Source: Comamonadaceae bacterium M7527 (GTDB lineage: Bacteria > Pseudomonadota > Gammaproteobacteria > Burkholderiales > Burkholderiaceae_C). Taken from it: DNA of 64,000 nt. Shown here piece by piece: positions 18,448 to 27,757 of this stretch. Every line of letters begins with the position of its first letter. Position 1 is the stretch's first letter. The stretch lies in NCBI GenBank assembly GCA_021044545.1, contig CP087990.1, positions 620,001-684,000 on the forward strand, in the 5' to 3' direction. The notes beneath the pieces were generated by a model. The model had not been told where the DNA came from. It ran no database searches and saw only the letters and a list, made by a program, of their open reading frames with translations. A program made the position numbers and the translations under genes.

Positions 18448-20461
18448 TTACGCTCACCGACATAACCGTCAGACGCGGCACAAAAGTGCTGCTGGACAAA
18501 GCCAACCTCACCATACACCCCGGCGAAAAGGCCTCGCTCATTGGCCGCAACGGCGCCGGTAAGTCAACGCTTTTTGCATTGCTCACAGGCGGGCTCACTG
18601 AAGACGGCGGCGAGTGGTACATGCCCAAGACGTGGCGCTTGGGCCAGGTGGCACAAGACATGCCAGAGACCGACGACTCTGCCACCGACTTTGTGATGGC
18701 GGGCGACACCGTGCTGGCAGAGGCCAACGCCATGCTTGCAAAAGCCGATGCCAGTGGAGACGGCGAAGCCATAGGCGAGGCCTATGCGGCCTTGGCGGAT
18801 GCCGGCGCCTACGACGCTGAATCACGTGCACAAACATTGCTGATGGGCTTGGGCTTTACCGTGCCCGAACTCAACAACCCCGTCAACAGCTTCTCAGGTG
18901 GCTGGCGCATGCGCTTGCAGCTGGCACGCGCACTCATGTGCCCGGCCGACCTCATGCTGCTGGACGAGCCCACCAACCACCTGGACTTGGACGCCCTGGT
19001 GTGGCTGGAGGCCTTAAGCGCTATGAAGGCACCCTGCTGATCATCAGCCACGACCGCGAGTTTTTGGATGCCGTCACAAAGGTCACTGTCAGTCTGGACA
19101 ACGCGCAGCTCACGCGCTTTGGTGGCAACTACTCCACGTTTGAAGACGTGCGTGCCCAGCAACTGACCTTGCAACAAGCCGCGTTCTCAAAGCAGCAAGA
19201 CAAAATTGCCCACCTGCAAAGCTTCATCACACGCTTCAAGGCCAAGGCATCAAAAGCCAAACAGGCCCAAAGTCGCGTCAAGGCACTAGAGCGCATGGAG
19301 CGTGTGGCACAGGTGATCACTGCCGCCGACTTTACGTTTGAGTTTAAAGAGCCCGCCTCACTGCCCAACCCCATGATCACCATACGCGATGCGGTGGTGG
19401 GTTACACGGCTGAAGACGGTCACACCACAGCAATTGTCAAAGGTATTACGCGCTCAGTTGTGGCGGGCCAGCGCATTGGTTTGCTGGGAGCCAACGGCCA
19501 AGGCAAGTCGACACTGGTCAAAACCATTGCCGGCGCCTTGCAGTCATTGGGCGGCGAGTTTGCCTTTGGCAAAGGTCTGTCTGTAGGCTACTTTGCGCAG
19601 CAAGAGCTGGATGTGCTGCACGTCCAAGACTCACCGCTGGAGCACATGGTGGCCCTGGCGAAAACACTGGGTATTAATGCGCGCGAGCAAGAGCTGCGTG
19701 ATTTCCTGGGAAGTTTCAGGTTTATTGGCGACATGGTGGGCCAGGCCGTAGGCACCATGAGCGGCGGCGAAAAAGCCCGCCTGGTACTGGCCATGGTGGT
19801 GTACCAACGCCCCAACCTGCTGCTGCTGGACGAGCCAACAAACCACCTAGACCTCACCACGCGCGAGGCCCTGGCCATGGCGCTGAACGCGTTCAGCGGC
19901 ACCGTCATGCTGGTCAGCCACGACCGTGCATTGCTGCGCAGCGTGTGTGATGACTTCTGGATGATAGGCAAAGGCGCCGTGACAGACTTTGATGGTGACC
20001 TTGACGACTACCAGGTCTACTTGCTGGAAGAAGCCAAACGCAAGCGCGAAGAAGCCAACGCCAAACCCACACAAGCCGCACCCGTGACAGCAACACCGAG
20101 CCCTGCGGTGGTCGTTGAAAAACAACCAGAAGCGATAGTGCCCCAGCCACCATTTGAGGACAGAGCCAACCAGGCTGAAAAGCGCCGCGAACAAGCTGCC
20201 AGGCGCCAAGCCCTGGCCACACAAACAAAGCCACTGCAAAAAGCCATGACCGCCGCTGAGGCCCTAATGGCCAAGCTGGAGACCGAGCGCGAGCAACTCA
20301 ATAACGAGCTGATGGCCATGCCCGCAGCCGCCAAAATTGCCGACATAGGTAAACGCCTCAAAGCCATTGACGACGAAGTGGCCGCCGCTGAGGGCAAGTG
20401 GCTGGAGGCTTCAGAGGCCATTGAGCGCTTAAGCGCTGAGCTTGAAGGCCAAGCGCGCTAG
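18444..20461 (+). CDS. ABC-F family ATPase (YheS-like), frame broken once
   Basis: The frame from ATG 18444 carries the first ABC domain: P-loop GRNGAGKST, signature FSGGWRMRLQLARAL, Walker B LMLLDEPTNHLDLDA. It goes out of frame near 19011-19014. The next frame continues with LKRYEGTLLIISHDREFLD, the inter-domain linker, a second ABC domain (GANGQGKST, MSGGEKARL, LLLLDEPTNHLDL) and a Lys/Glu-rich C-terminal coiled coil. One added base gives WLEALKRY; relatives have a Trp here (WLExWLK), so loss of four bases is equally possible. ABC-F proteins without membrane domains act on the ribosome. The restored protein is about 672 residues. The 3' end overlaps the convergent channel gene by four bases. 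Confidence 0.87.
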
Positions 20462-21378
20462 TTTTTCTTGCGCTTGCGCATGCGCGCTTGCAAGCGCTCA
20501 AACTCGTCATCGCTCACACCCATGTCGTCCTTGAGTGTGGCGAGAAACTCCATTTCAGCATCGGTCAGTACGCCGTCGCTCATGGCCTCGTGCAAGTGAT
20601 CTTCAAACTCGCGCTTGCGCCGCTCCATTTGCACAGCAAATGACGACGCCAAAATACCGGTGAGCAACGCAACCGTACAGACACCCAAAAAAGCGACCAC
20701 GCCGCCAAACAACTTGCCCAGCGGGGTAATGGGTGACACATCGCCATAGCCCACAGTGGTCAGCGTGATAACACCCCACCACATGGCATCAGGAATAGAG
20801 CCAAAGTGCTCGGGCTGGGCCTTGTGCTCGACCAAATACATCAGGGTAGAGGCCAACAGCAACACCATGCCCAACACGTAGAAAGACGCAGTAAACGCGC
20901 GGCGCTCCTCAAAAATGGCTCGCCCCAAGTCTTGCAACGCGTAGGAGTAGTGGCTGAACTTCAAGACGCGCAACAGGCGCACAGCGCGCAGACTGCGCAA
21001 GTCCATGCCCGGCATGAAGAACGCCAAAATCGAGGGCATGATGGCCAATAAATCAATAACGCCATAAAAGCTGAAGATATAGCCCCGTCTGCACAGCCAA
21101 GTGCTTTCACCGTCTTGCGCACGCTCACCAATAGACCACACGCGCAGCGCGTATTCCACGGCAAACACAGCAACAGAGCACAACTCGAAGGCATCAAAAT
21201 ACACCTTGTACTGCGCATAGATGTGGTGCACAGACTCTGCAATAACCGCTGCAATATTGAGCGCCACCAGGCCCATTAACAAGCCATTAACCCAGGTGCT
21301 CAGTTTGTCGTCGGGGCGCGAGCGCTCCAGTACCTCATAGACACGCGCGCGAGACAAGTGCATACCAACCAGTGCCAC
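20458..21378 (-). CDS. Voltage-gated potassium channel, six-transmembrane
   Basis: 306 residues from GTG 21378, which has AGGAG eight bases upstream; ATG 21363 is an alternative. Six hydrophobic segments, a voltage-sensor S4 with regularly spaced Arg residues (LRSLRAVRLLRVLKF, about 127-141) and the K+ selectivity filter TTVGYGD at 207-213. A short charged cytoplasmic tail (EFEDHLHEAMSDGVLTDAEM) follows S6. It should be a tetrameric inner-membrane K+ channel. It is the last gene of the minus-strand set starting at paiB, with its start four bases beyond the stop of the carboxypeptidase gene. Substrate identity is firm; physiological trigger unknown. Confidence 0.9.
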   Translation of the reverse strand: MALVGMHLSRARVYEVLERSRPDDKLSTWVNGLLMGLVALNIAAVIAESVHHIYAQYKVYFDAFELCSVAVFAVEYALRVWSIGERAQDGESTWLCRRGYIFSFYGVIDLLAIMPSILAFFMPGMDLRSLRAVRLLRVLKFSHYSYALQDLGRAIFEERRAFTASFYVLGMVLLLASTLMYLVEHKAQPEHFGSIPDAMWWGVITLTTVGYGDVSPITPLGKLFGGVVAFLGVCTVALLTGILASSFAVQMERRKREFEDHLHEAMSDGVLTDAEMEFLATLKDDMGVSDDEFERLQARMRKRKKN

Positions 21379-21381
21379 GGG

Positions 21382-22308
21382 TCAGGCTCCTGCGTGGTCG
21401 TGTGACCAAAACACCAGCGCCTCTTTACCCTGCACCATCACGTCTACACGCTTGCCCACAGGCAACATCACCTTGGTGGGTACATGTCCAAATGGCAGCT
21501 GCGTGAGCACGCGCGCTTTGGTGTTGGCACGCAGCCATGCCACCACAGACTTCATGCCAAAGCCTTTGTCTTGGGCGCTGGCGCTAAATCGGTTGAACGC
21601 ACCCAGCACAATGACTTTTTGCTGCGCCAGCACACCCGCATGCAACAACTGCGTGAGCATGCGCTCTATGCGGTAAGGCGGCTCTGCCACATCCTCTAAA
21701 AACAAAGCGCCGTTGGTCACCATGGGCAGGTAGGGCGTGCCCACCAGGGAACACACCAACGACAGGTTACCGCCCCACAGCATGAGGTCTTGATAGCCAA
21801 ACTCGGTAGGGTCGTCTTTGGCAATGCGCCAACCCGTGCCCTCACCCATGCCGCTTAGCACGTCGTCGAAACAGGCTTGGGTGATCTCATCCATGCCACC
21901 ATCCGCATCGGCTGCACCAAAGTCGTCCATCACTGCTGGACCGGCCCAGGTGCTGCGCTCAGTCTTGGCCATCACGGCCAAGCTCAAGCCCGTAAAGTCA
22001 CTAAAACCCACCCAATGCGTGCCCTTGTCTATGGACTTGGCGATGGCCTTGTAGGGCAACTTGGGCAGCAAGCGGCTGATGCCGTAGCCGCCGCGCGTGG
22101 TCATCACCACATCCGCCCCGCTGGCAGCAGCGCGCGCAATGGCGGCCAGTCGTTGCTCGTCGTCGCCTGCAAAACGGGTGCTGCGGCTGAGCGCACCATC
22201 GTCAATTTCAAGCGTATGGCCTTGGGCCATGAGGCGCTTTATGCCGCGCTTGTAGGCAGCCTTGTCCAGGACGCAAGAGCTGGGGGAAATAATATAAATG
22301 TGACTCAT
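21382..22308 (-). CDS. ldcA: LD-carboxypeptidase (peptidase family S66)
   Basis: 308 residues from ATG 22308; the open frame runs much further upstream but that part lies inside the previous gene. ISPSS at the N-terminus, TTRGGYGISRLLP and the nucleophile block GFSDFTGLSLA fit LdcA enzymes, which cleave the terminal D-alanine of tetrapeptides during murein recycling in the cytosol. The C-terminal Glu/His pair (LEDVAEPPYRIERML and LPFGHVPTK) is also present. The start overlaps the preceding stop as ATGA (22305-22308). Some S66 members act on microcin-like peptides, but the length and context favour recycling. Confidence 0.87.
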   Translation of the reverse strand: MSHIYIISPSSCVLDKAAYKRGIKRLMAQGHTLEIDDGALSRSTRFAGDDEQRLAAIARAAASGADVVMTTRGGYGISRLLPKLPYKAIAKSIDKGTHWVGFSDFTGLSLAVMAKTERSTWAGPAVMDDFGAADADGGMDEITQACFDDVLSGMGEGTGWRIAKDDPTEFGYQDLMLWGGNLSLVCSLVGTPYLPMVTNGALFLEDVAEPPYRIERMLTQLLHAGVLAQQKVIVLGAFNRFSASAQDKGFGMKSVVAWLRANTKARVLTQLPFGHVPTKVMLPVGKRVDVMVQGKEALVFWSHDHAGA

Positions 22309-23729
22309 AGGCCCGTAGTTTGGCACAAAGCAGACACGGCCCACGCCACCAGGCCACCGCTCATGGGTGGCGGTAAACCCTGGGCCTTGGGGTGAGCCCA
22401 TTCTTGCAAAAAGTGTCCGCCATTCTCGATAGTCACAGGCGGTGCGCAGTTGCGAATAGTGGCATGCAAGGCTTGCATGCTGGGTGTGCCCAACACCGGA
22501 TCGGCCGCGCCTATGGCCATGGCTGCGGGCCCTGCCCACTCGTGCTGCCAAAAGTGCAAGGCGTCGCGGGAGGTTTGTGCACCTTGAGCATCTGCACTGC
22601 TCATCACCATCTCAGGAAAACGGCGTAGCACCGCCCTGTGCCCTGCATCTGGAAACGGTGCACTGTAAGCCTGCGCCTCCTCGGCGCTTAAGTGTGGGCA
22701 TGAGCGTTGCATCAAACCAGCAATCGAGAAACCGGGTTTGTCTGCACAAAATTGCCGCCACGCCTCAAAGCCCTTGCCCATTGGCTTGTCGCCAGTGGCC
22801 AAAGCCGTGTTCATGGCCAGCAAGCCGCCAAAACGCGCAGGCTCGGCCATGGGTAGCGTCAAGCCCAATAGCCCGCCCCAGTCTTGCACAGCCAATTGAA
22901 TGTTGCGCAAGTCCAGCCTGTTGATGAGCTCTAACAACACATTGCGGTGAAAGTCAAAGTGATGGGCCTGCTCTTTTTTGGGCTTGTCACTCTTGCCAAA
23001 GCCAATGAGATCTGGCGCAACCACGCGGTGGCCTTTGGCCACCAGTTGTGGCACCCAGTGCCGCCACACATAACTCCAAGTGGGGTTGCCGTGCAGCAGC
23101 AGCCAGGTCACCGCAGCATCACGCGGCCCCTCATCCAGGTAATGCATGCGCCAGCCGCCCAGGCTGGGCAAGTCGCTCACATAGTGGGGCTTGAAAGCAT
23201 AGTCGGGCAAGTTCTCAAAGGCATACCCGGGCGTGCGCAATGCGTCGTCTTTCAGCGGTTGTGCCATGGCTTTTTGCATGTCGCGCCGCTCCTTGAAAAA
23301 CTGCGACATCAACGCCGCACACTCTGAGGCCAACACCTGTGAGTCAACGCTTGTGTGGTGGTTTAGCTCGGTGTTGGCCAATACATTGGTCACAGACCCG
23401 CATGCGCCCGTTCTGGGCTCTGAAGCACCAAAGACCAAGCGGGCCAGGCGCGCATTGATGATGGCGCCGCTGCACATGGTGCAAGGCTCCAACGTGACAT
23501 ACAAGGTGCAACCCTCTAGCCTGTAGTTGCCCAACGCTGCTGCAGCCTGACGTATGGCTTGAATCTCTGCATGGGCGCTGGGGTCTAGTGTGGTGAGTGG
23601 CGTGTTGTAGCCCGAGCCAATGACTTGCCCATCTTTCACCACCACGGCCCCCACAGGCACCTCGCCCAGCTCAAACGCCAGACGCGCTTGCGCCAAGGCC
23701 AAGCGCATAAAAGCGTGGTCGTCTGTCAT
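22305..23729 (-). CDS. tadA: tRNA adenosine deaminase TadA fused to haloalkane dehalogenase-like hydrolase
   Basis: 474 residues from ATG 23729. Residues 1-150 are a complete TadA: HAE at 53-55 and PCTMC at 82-86 provide the zinc ligands and catalytic Glu, with the usual end ECAALMSQFFKERR. Residues about 165-474 are an alpha/beta hydrolase of haloalkane dehalogenase type: HGNPTWSY at 213, nucleophile Asp283 in VQDWGG, candidate acid Asp410 and His439 in NGGHFLQEW. TadA makes inosine at the tRNA-Arg wobble base. The dehalogenase half should cleave carbon-halogen bonds or a related ester; its substrate is unknown. Start and stop overlap both neighbours as ATGA. The fusion could be genuine or a lost stop codon. 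Confidence 0.85.
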   Translation of the reverse strand: MTDDHAFMRLALAQARLAFELGEVPVGAVVVKDGQVIGSGYNTPLTTLDPSAHAEIQAIRQAAAALGNYRLEGCTLYVTLEPCTMCSGAIINARLARLVFGASEPRTGACGSVTNVLANTELNHHTSVDSQVLASECAALMSQFFKERRDMQKAMAQPLKDDALRTPGYAFENLPDYAFKPHYVSDLPSLGGWRMHYLDEGPRDAAVTWLLLHGNPTWSYVWRHWVPQLVAKGHRVVAPDLIGFGKSDKPKKEQAHHFDFHRNVLLELINRLDLRNIQLAVQDWGGLLGLTLPMAEPARFGGLLAMNTALATGDKPMGKGFEAWRQFCADKPGFSIAGLMQRSCPHLSAEEAQAYSAPFPDAGHRAVLRRFPEMVMSSADAQGAQTSRDALHFWQHEWAGPAAMAIGAADPVLGTPSMQALHATIRNCAPPVTIENGGHFLQEWAHPKAQGLPPPMSGGLVAWAVSALCQTTGL

Positions 23730-24385
23730 ACCTTGTGCGCGTCCCGGCTGGCGTGCCAGCGCTGCGTCCACACCGCCAGCGCCTTCTCGTCGGGCGAGCC
23801 AACAGCCGCTTGCAACGCGAGTTGCCCAGCCGCCTCAGGCCGGTGCTGGTTAACCTTCACCTTCAGCTGCCACGACAACACCTCAAGCTCAAAGCCCGTA
23901 ATGGCACGCAACATGGCCTGCGTGTACTGCCCGGGAAGATCGCGCCACTGCTGCGCATAGCTGGGCTCGTGGTCTGCAATCAGTTGCTTTAGCAACACGT
24001 CTTTGTGCTCGGCATCGGTTAACAGGCGCACGCTGACCTGCGCGTGCAACGCCACGTAGTTCCAAGTTGGCACACGCTGCACATCGGGGTAAACAGCCGG
24101 CGACATATAGGCCTGCGGCCCCAGGACCGTGACCACAGCGTGCGCGTTGTCGTGCAACAGCGCGCGATGCGGGTTGGCATTGGCCAAATGCCCCAACAAT
24201 CGCCAGTCTTTTGCCGTTGAGGTGGATGTGGTGTGCAAGGGCACATGCGTAATAAGCGGCAGGCCGTCGTCCGCCACACTCACCAAACTGGCCAGGGCAT
24301 GCTCTTGCAGCAAGGTACAAGCCAGCGACCAATCGGCGCAGGCGAACTGCGCGGGGTTGTACAGGCTTTGGTGCGGCTGCGTCAT
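23726..24385 (-). CDS. paiB: PaiB-family FMN-binding protein
   Basis: 219 residues from ATG 24385 (MTQPHQSLYNP). The blocks LITHVPLHT, LLGHLANANPH, VVTVLGPQAYMSPAVYP and VPTWNYVALHAQ are typical of the PaiB / FMN-binding split-barrel family, described as negative regulators of protease and sporulation genes in Bacillus but of unclear role in proteobacteria. No DNA-binding motif is visible. It is the first gene of the overlapping set paiB > tadA > ldcA > potassium channel, and its stop overlaps the tadA start by ATGA (23726-23729). Confidence 0.82.
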   Translation of the reverse strand: MTQPHQSLYNPAQFACADWSLACTLLQEHALASLVSVADDGLPLITHVPLHTTSTSTAKDWRLLGHLANANPHRALLHDNAHAVVTVLGPQAYMSPAVYPDVQRVPTWNYVALHAQVSVRLLTDAEHKDVLLKQLIADHEPSYAQQWRDLPGQYTQAMLRAITGFELEVLSWQLKVKVNQHRPEAAGQLALQAAVGSPDEKALAVWTQRWHASRDAHKV

Positions 24386-24514
24386 GGCGCAAAGTCTACC
24401 TGTTTTACCACCGCAACTTGTCATAGCCGCTGTTATGTAACAAGCAGCGTGCAAAGCACTGCTTTAAGAGTGTCGTTTCAGTCCTTTAACTAGACGCTCT
24501 TTAAAAAGCACGCC

Positions 24515-27500
24515 TCACAGACGCTCGGTGCCAGACCACATCGCACTCAAAGCCTCTGCCTGCTGCAAAACCATTTGCACTGCCGTGTCTTGAAGGTCGG
24601 GTGGGTAGCCGTACTTTCTTAAGATGCGCTTAACCAGCACCCTTAGTCTGGCTCTTGCGTTTTCTCTGTGCGCCCAGTCCACGGACACGTTGGCCTTGAG
24701 ACTCTCCAAGAGTTCGTGGGCAATCAACTTGAGTTGGTCGTTGCCCATTATTTCGACTGCGCTGCTGTTCTCAGCCAGGGCGTCGTAGAAAGCAATCTCG
24801 TCGTCACTCAACCCGCTGTCTTCACCACGTGCCCTTGCTGCACGTATATCCTTGGCCAGTTCAATAAGCTCTTGCAGCACCTCGGCTGTGGTGATGGCGT
24901 TGGCGTGGTACCTAGCCACTGCACGTTCAAGACGCTCGGTAAAGCCCTTGGTTTCCACCACGTTGGCCTTGCTGCGTGAGCGAATGCCGTCATTCAACAG
25001 CTTTTTGAGCGCCTCCAAGGCAAGGTTTTGGCGTTTCATCTGCTGCAACTCTGCCAAAAAGTCCTCAGACAAAATCGAAATATCTGGCGACTTCAAGCCT
25101 GTGGCCGCCAGTATGTCCACGATTTCGGTGGAAATCACCGCACGACTGACGATTTGCTGAATCGCCATGTCTTTGTCATGCTGCGTTGTTGTTGAACCAA
25201 TGGCGCTTTTGACCAAGGCTGCGCGAATGGCTTGAAAAAAACCAACTTCCTCACGTATGCAACGCGCCTCGTCGCTTGCACTGGCAAGACTAAAAGCCTT
25301 GCTCAAAGCCAGCACCGCGTCTTGGTAGCGTCTGTGTGCTTGCTTTTTCTTGGCCTCGGTCTTTTCCTGTTCGGCCAGCTTCTGCTGCATGCCCAAAACC
25401 CAGTCAATGGCACCGGCCATTGCCAACATGCGCGCTTGGGGTGTGCCACCAAGTGCGGTGCGGTAGTCGTGGCCGTGGAACATGTCACACACCACTTCGT
25501 ACTTTTCCAGCATCACGGCCACGGCTTGGCGCTCGTCTATGCCGGTTTTGTCTCGGTCGCCAGAACTGTACATTTGCAGGGCTGACTTGAGGTTTTGCGC
25601 GATGCCGATGTAGTCAACAATCAAGCCACCTTGCTTGTCTTTGAACACGCGGTTTACACGGGCAATGGCCTGCATCAAGCCGTGACCGCGCATGGGCTTG
25701 TCTATATACATGGTGTGCATACAGGGCGCATCAAAGCCGGTCAGCCACATGTCTCTAACGATAACGATTTGCAAATCATCCTCAGGGTCACGTGCACGTA
25801 CCGCCAAGGCATCTCTGCGCTGCTTGTTGCCAATATGCTCTTGCCACTCCACGGGGTCACTGGCCGCGCCAGTCATTACAACCTTAACCACACCTTGGGT
25901 GTCATCTTTGCGGTACCACTGCGGCCTAAGCTTGACAATGGCATCGTGCAGCTTGATGCATATGCTGCGGCTCATGCAGACCACCATGGCTTTGCCAGGC
26001 ATGGCAGATGTGCGAGCCTCGAAGTGATCGACCAAATCCTTGGCAACCAGCTCAATGCGCTTGTGGCTACCCACCAATGCTTTAATGGTGGACCATTTTT
26101 TCTTGAAGCGGTCTTGCTCAATCGGGTCATCTTCTTCGGTTAGGGCCTCAATCGCAGCATCAATGTTGGGCTTTTCGTCTTCGTCCAGTTCGATACGCGC
26201 AAGTCGCGATTCGTAATAAATAGGCACCGTTGCGCCGTCTTCTACCGCGCGGCTGATGTCATAAACGTCGATGTAATTGCCAAAGACGGCGGGGGTGTTG
26301 ACGTCATCGGCCTCAATGGGTGTGCCTGTAAACCCAATTAATGAGGCATTTGGCAGCGCATCGCGCAGGTACTTGGCAAAACCGTAGCCAATCTCGCCGG
26401 TCTTGCTGTCTATCTTGGCCTTGAAGCCGTATTGACTGCGGTGGGCTTCATCTACGATGACGACAACGTTACGGCGGTTGGTGAGTACCGGGTATGTGCT
26501 GCTGCCTGCATCTGGGCTGAATTTTTGTATGGTCGTAAACACCACGCCACCCGATGAGCGACTGAGAATCTGTTGCAGGTCTTCTCGGCTGTTGGCCTGC
26601 TCTGGGCGTTGACGGATTAGGTCTTGGCACATAGAGAACGTGCCAAAAAGCTGATCGTCTAGGTCGTTGCGGTCTGTGAGTACAACCAGCGTTGGGTTGG
26701 CCATTAATGGGTGTTTAACCAGCTGCCCCGCGTAAAAAGCCATCAGCAGGCTTTTGCCTGAACCTTGGGTGTGCCAGATCACCCCGACACGCTTATCGCC
26801 CTGTGCTTGTATTTTGACAGACGCAAGGCCGTAATCTGCCGGGTCTTCACGCACCTCATGGCATTGCGAGGCGGCACGAATGGTAGATGCCACCGCCCTG
26901 CGCACCGCATGAAACTGGTGGTAACCGGCGATGATCTTGAGCAGCCCAGCGCCGGCATTGCCAAACACCGTAAAGTCACGCAGCAGTTGCAGCAAGCGGC
27001 CACGCTCCAACACGCCCTCAATCAATGTCTGCTGCTCGGGTGTTCCTTGGGTGGCCACATGCTGGCCGTTGGTGGTGCGCCACGGCATAAAACGCTCAAT
27101 GGCCGCGCTTAACGAACCAATACGCGCGGTTAACCCGTCGCTGGTAATTAGCACCGCGTTGGTTGTAAACAGCGCCGGGATTTGGGACTTGTAGGTTTGC
27201 AGTTGGTTAAAGGCACTGACCACGGTGGCGTTGTTGTTGCCAGGTGCTTTGAGCTCAATGACCGCCAAAGGCATGCCGTTAACAAAAACCACCACGTCAG
27301 GCCGGCGCCGGTGGGTGCCTGCAATTACCACGAACTGATTAACGGCCAGCCAATCGTTGTTGTCCACATTTTCAAAGTCGATCAGGTTGACCTTGCCAGC
27401 CTTTATCGTTGCGTCTTGTTCGTGGTACTCGACATCCACCCCCTCAGTCAGCAGCTTGTGGATGCGGCGGTTTTCTTCGAGCAGCGTAGGAAACTCTGTC

Positions 27501-27727
27501 TGCGTCAGCCTGCGAACTGCATCTACCCTTGCCTCTGCAGGAACGCTGGGGTTGATGCGGGCAACGGCACTGGCGAGCCTGCGGGTGAGGATGACTTGAT
27601 CGTGACTGTCACGCTCTGGCTGCGAACCATCAGGCCCAATGACATCCTCTGTTGCAATGCTGTAGCCCAGTGCGTTGAGTTGATCAATAAGCATCTGCTC
27701 CAGCGCGGCTTCGCTCATAAAGGCCAT
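24515..27727 (-). CDS. hsdR: Type I restriction enzyme, R (motor/nuclease) subunit
   Basis: 1070 residues. N-terminal PD-(D/E)xK nuclease: D144 in RRPDVVVF and E158-x-K160 in AVIELK. The superfamily 2 translocase follows with Walker A HTQGSGKS, DEAH in VVIVDEAHRSQYG, the Ser-Ala-Thr-like motif GFTGTPI and later helicase motifs (MWLTGFDAP, QAIARVNR). The C-terminal third is the coiled region that binds the methylase core. HsdR pulls DNA past the HsdM2S complex and cuts unmethylated DNA. It is the last gene of the unit, 30 bp after the Mrr-like gene. Intact and full length. Confidence 0.95.
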   Translation of the reverse strand: MAFMSEAALEQMLIDQLNALGYSIATEDVIGPDGSQPERDSHDQVILTRRLASAVARINPSVPAEARVDAVRRLTQTEFPTLLEENRRIHKLLTEGVDVEYHEQDATIKAGKVNLIDFENVDNNDWLAVNQFVVIAGTHRRRPDVVVFVNGMPLAVIELKAPGNNNATVVSAFNQLQTYKSQIPALFTTNAVLITSDGLTARIGSLSAAIERFMPWRTTNGQHVATQGTPEQQTLIEGVLERGRLLQLLRDFTVFGNAGAGLLKIIAGYHQFHAVRRAVASTIRAASQCHEVREDPADYGLASVKIQAQGDKRVGVIWHTQGSGKSLLMAFYAGQLVKHPLMANPTLVVLTDRNDLDDQLFGTFSMCQDLIRQRPEQANSREDLQQILSRSSGGVVFTTIQKFSPDAGSSTYPVLTNRRNVVVIVDEAHRSQYGFKAKIDSKTGEIGYGFAKYLRDALPNASLIGFTGTPIEADDVNTPAVFGNYIDVYDISRAVEDGATVPIYYESRLARIELDEDEKPNIDAAIEALTEEDDPIEQDRFKKKWSTIKALVGSHKRIELVAKDLVDHFEARTSAMPGKAMVVCMSRSICIKLHDAIVKLRPQWYRKDDTQGVVKVVMTGAASDPVEWQEHIGNKQRRDALAVRARDPEDDLQIVIVRDMWLTGFDAPCMHTMYIDKPMRGHGLMQAIARVNRVFKDKQGGLIVDYIGIAQNLKSALQMYSSGDRDKTGIDERQAVAVMLEKYEVVCDMFHGHDYRTALGGTPQARMLAMAGAIDWVLGMQQKLAEQEKTEAKKKQAHRRYQDAVLALSKAFSLASASDEARCIREEVGFFQAIRAALVKSAIGSTTTQHDKDMAIQQIVSRAVISTEIVDILAATGLKSPDISILSEDFLAELQQMKRQNLALEALKKLLNDGIRSRSKANVVETKGFTERLERAVARYHANAITTAEVLQELIELAKDIRAARARGEDSGLSDDEIAFYDALAENSSAVEIMGNDQLKLIAHELLESLKANVSVDWAHRENARARLRVLVKRILRKYGYPPDLQDTAVQMVLQQAEALSAMWSGTERL

Positions 27728-27757
27728 GGTCGTATCGCTTCTTGTTCTTCTCTCAGA

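Noticed and set aside
21360..22551. Long N-terminal extension of the LD-carboxypeptidase frame up to 22551
   Set aside because: The added 81 residues lie inside the tadA-dehalogenase coding region and lack family similarity; ATG 22308 overlaps the upstream stop as expected.
24386..24514. Search for a third guaA-end copy or tRNA at the left edge of the defence island
   Set aside because: I see no match to the guaA terminal 40 bp and no cloverleaf; the left boundary of the island remains undefined.
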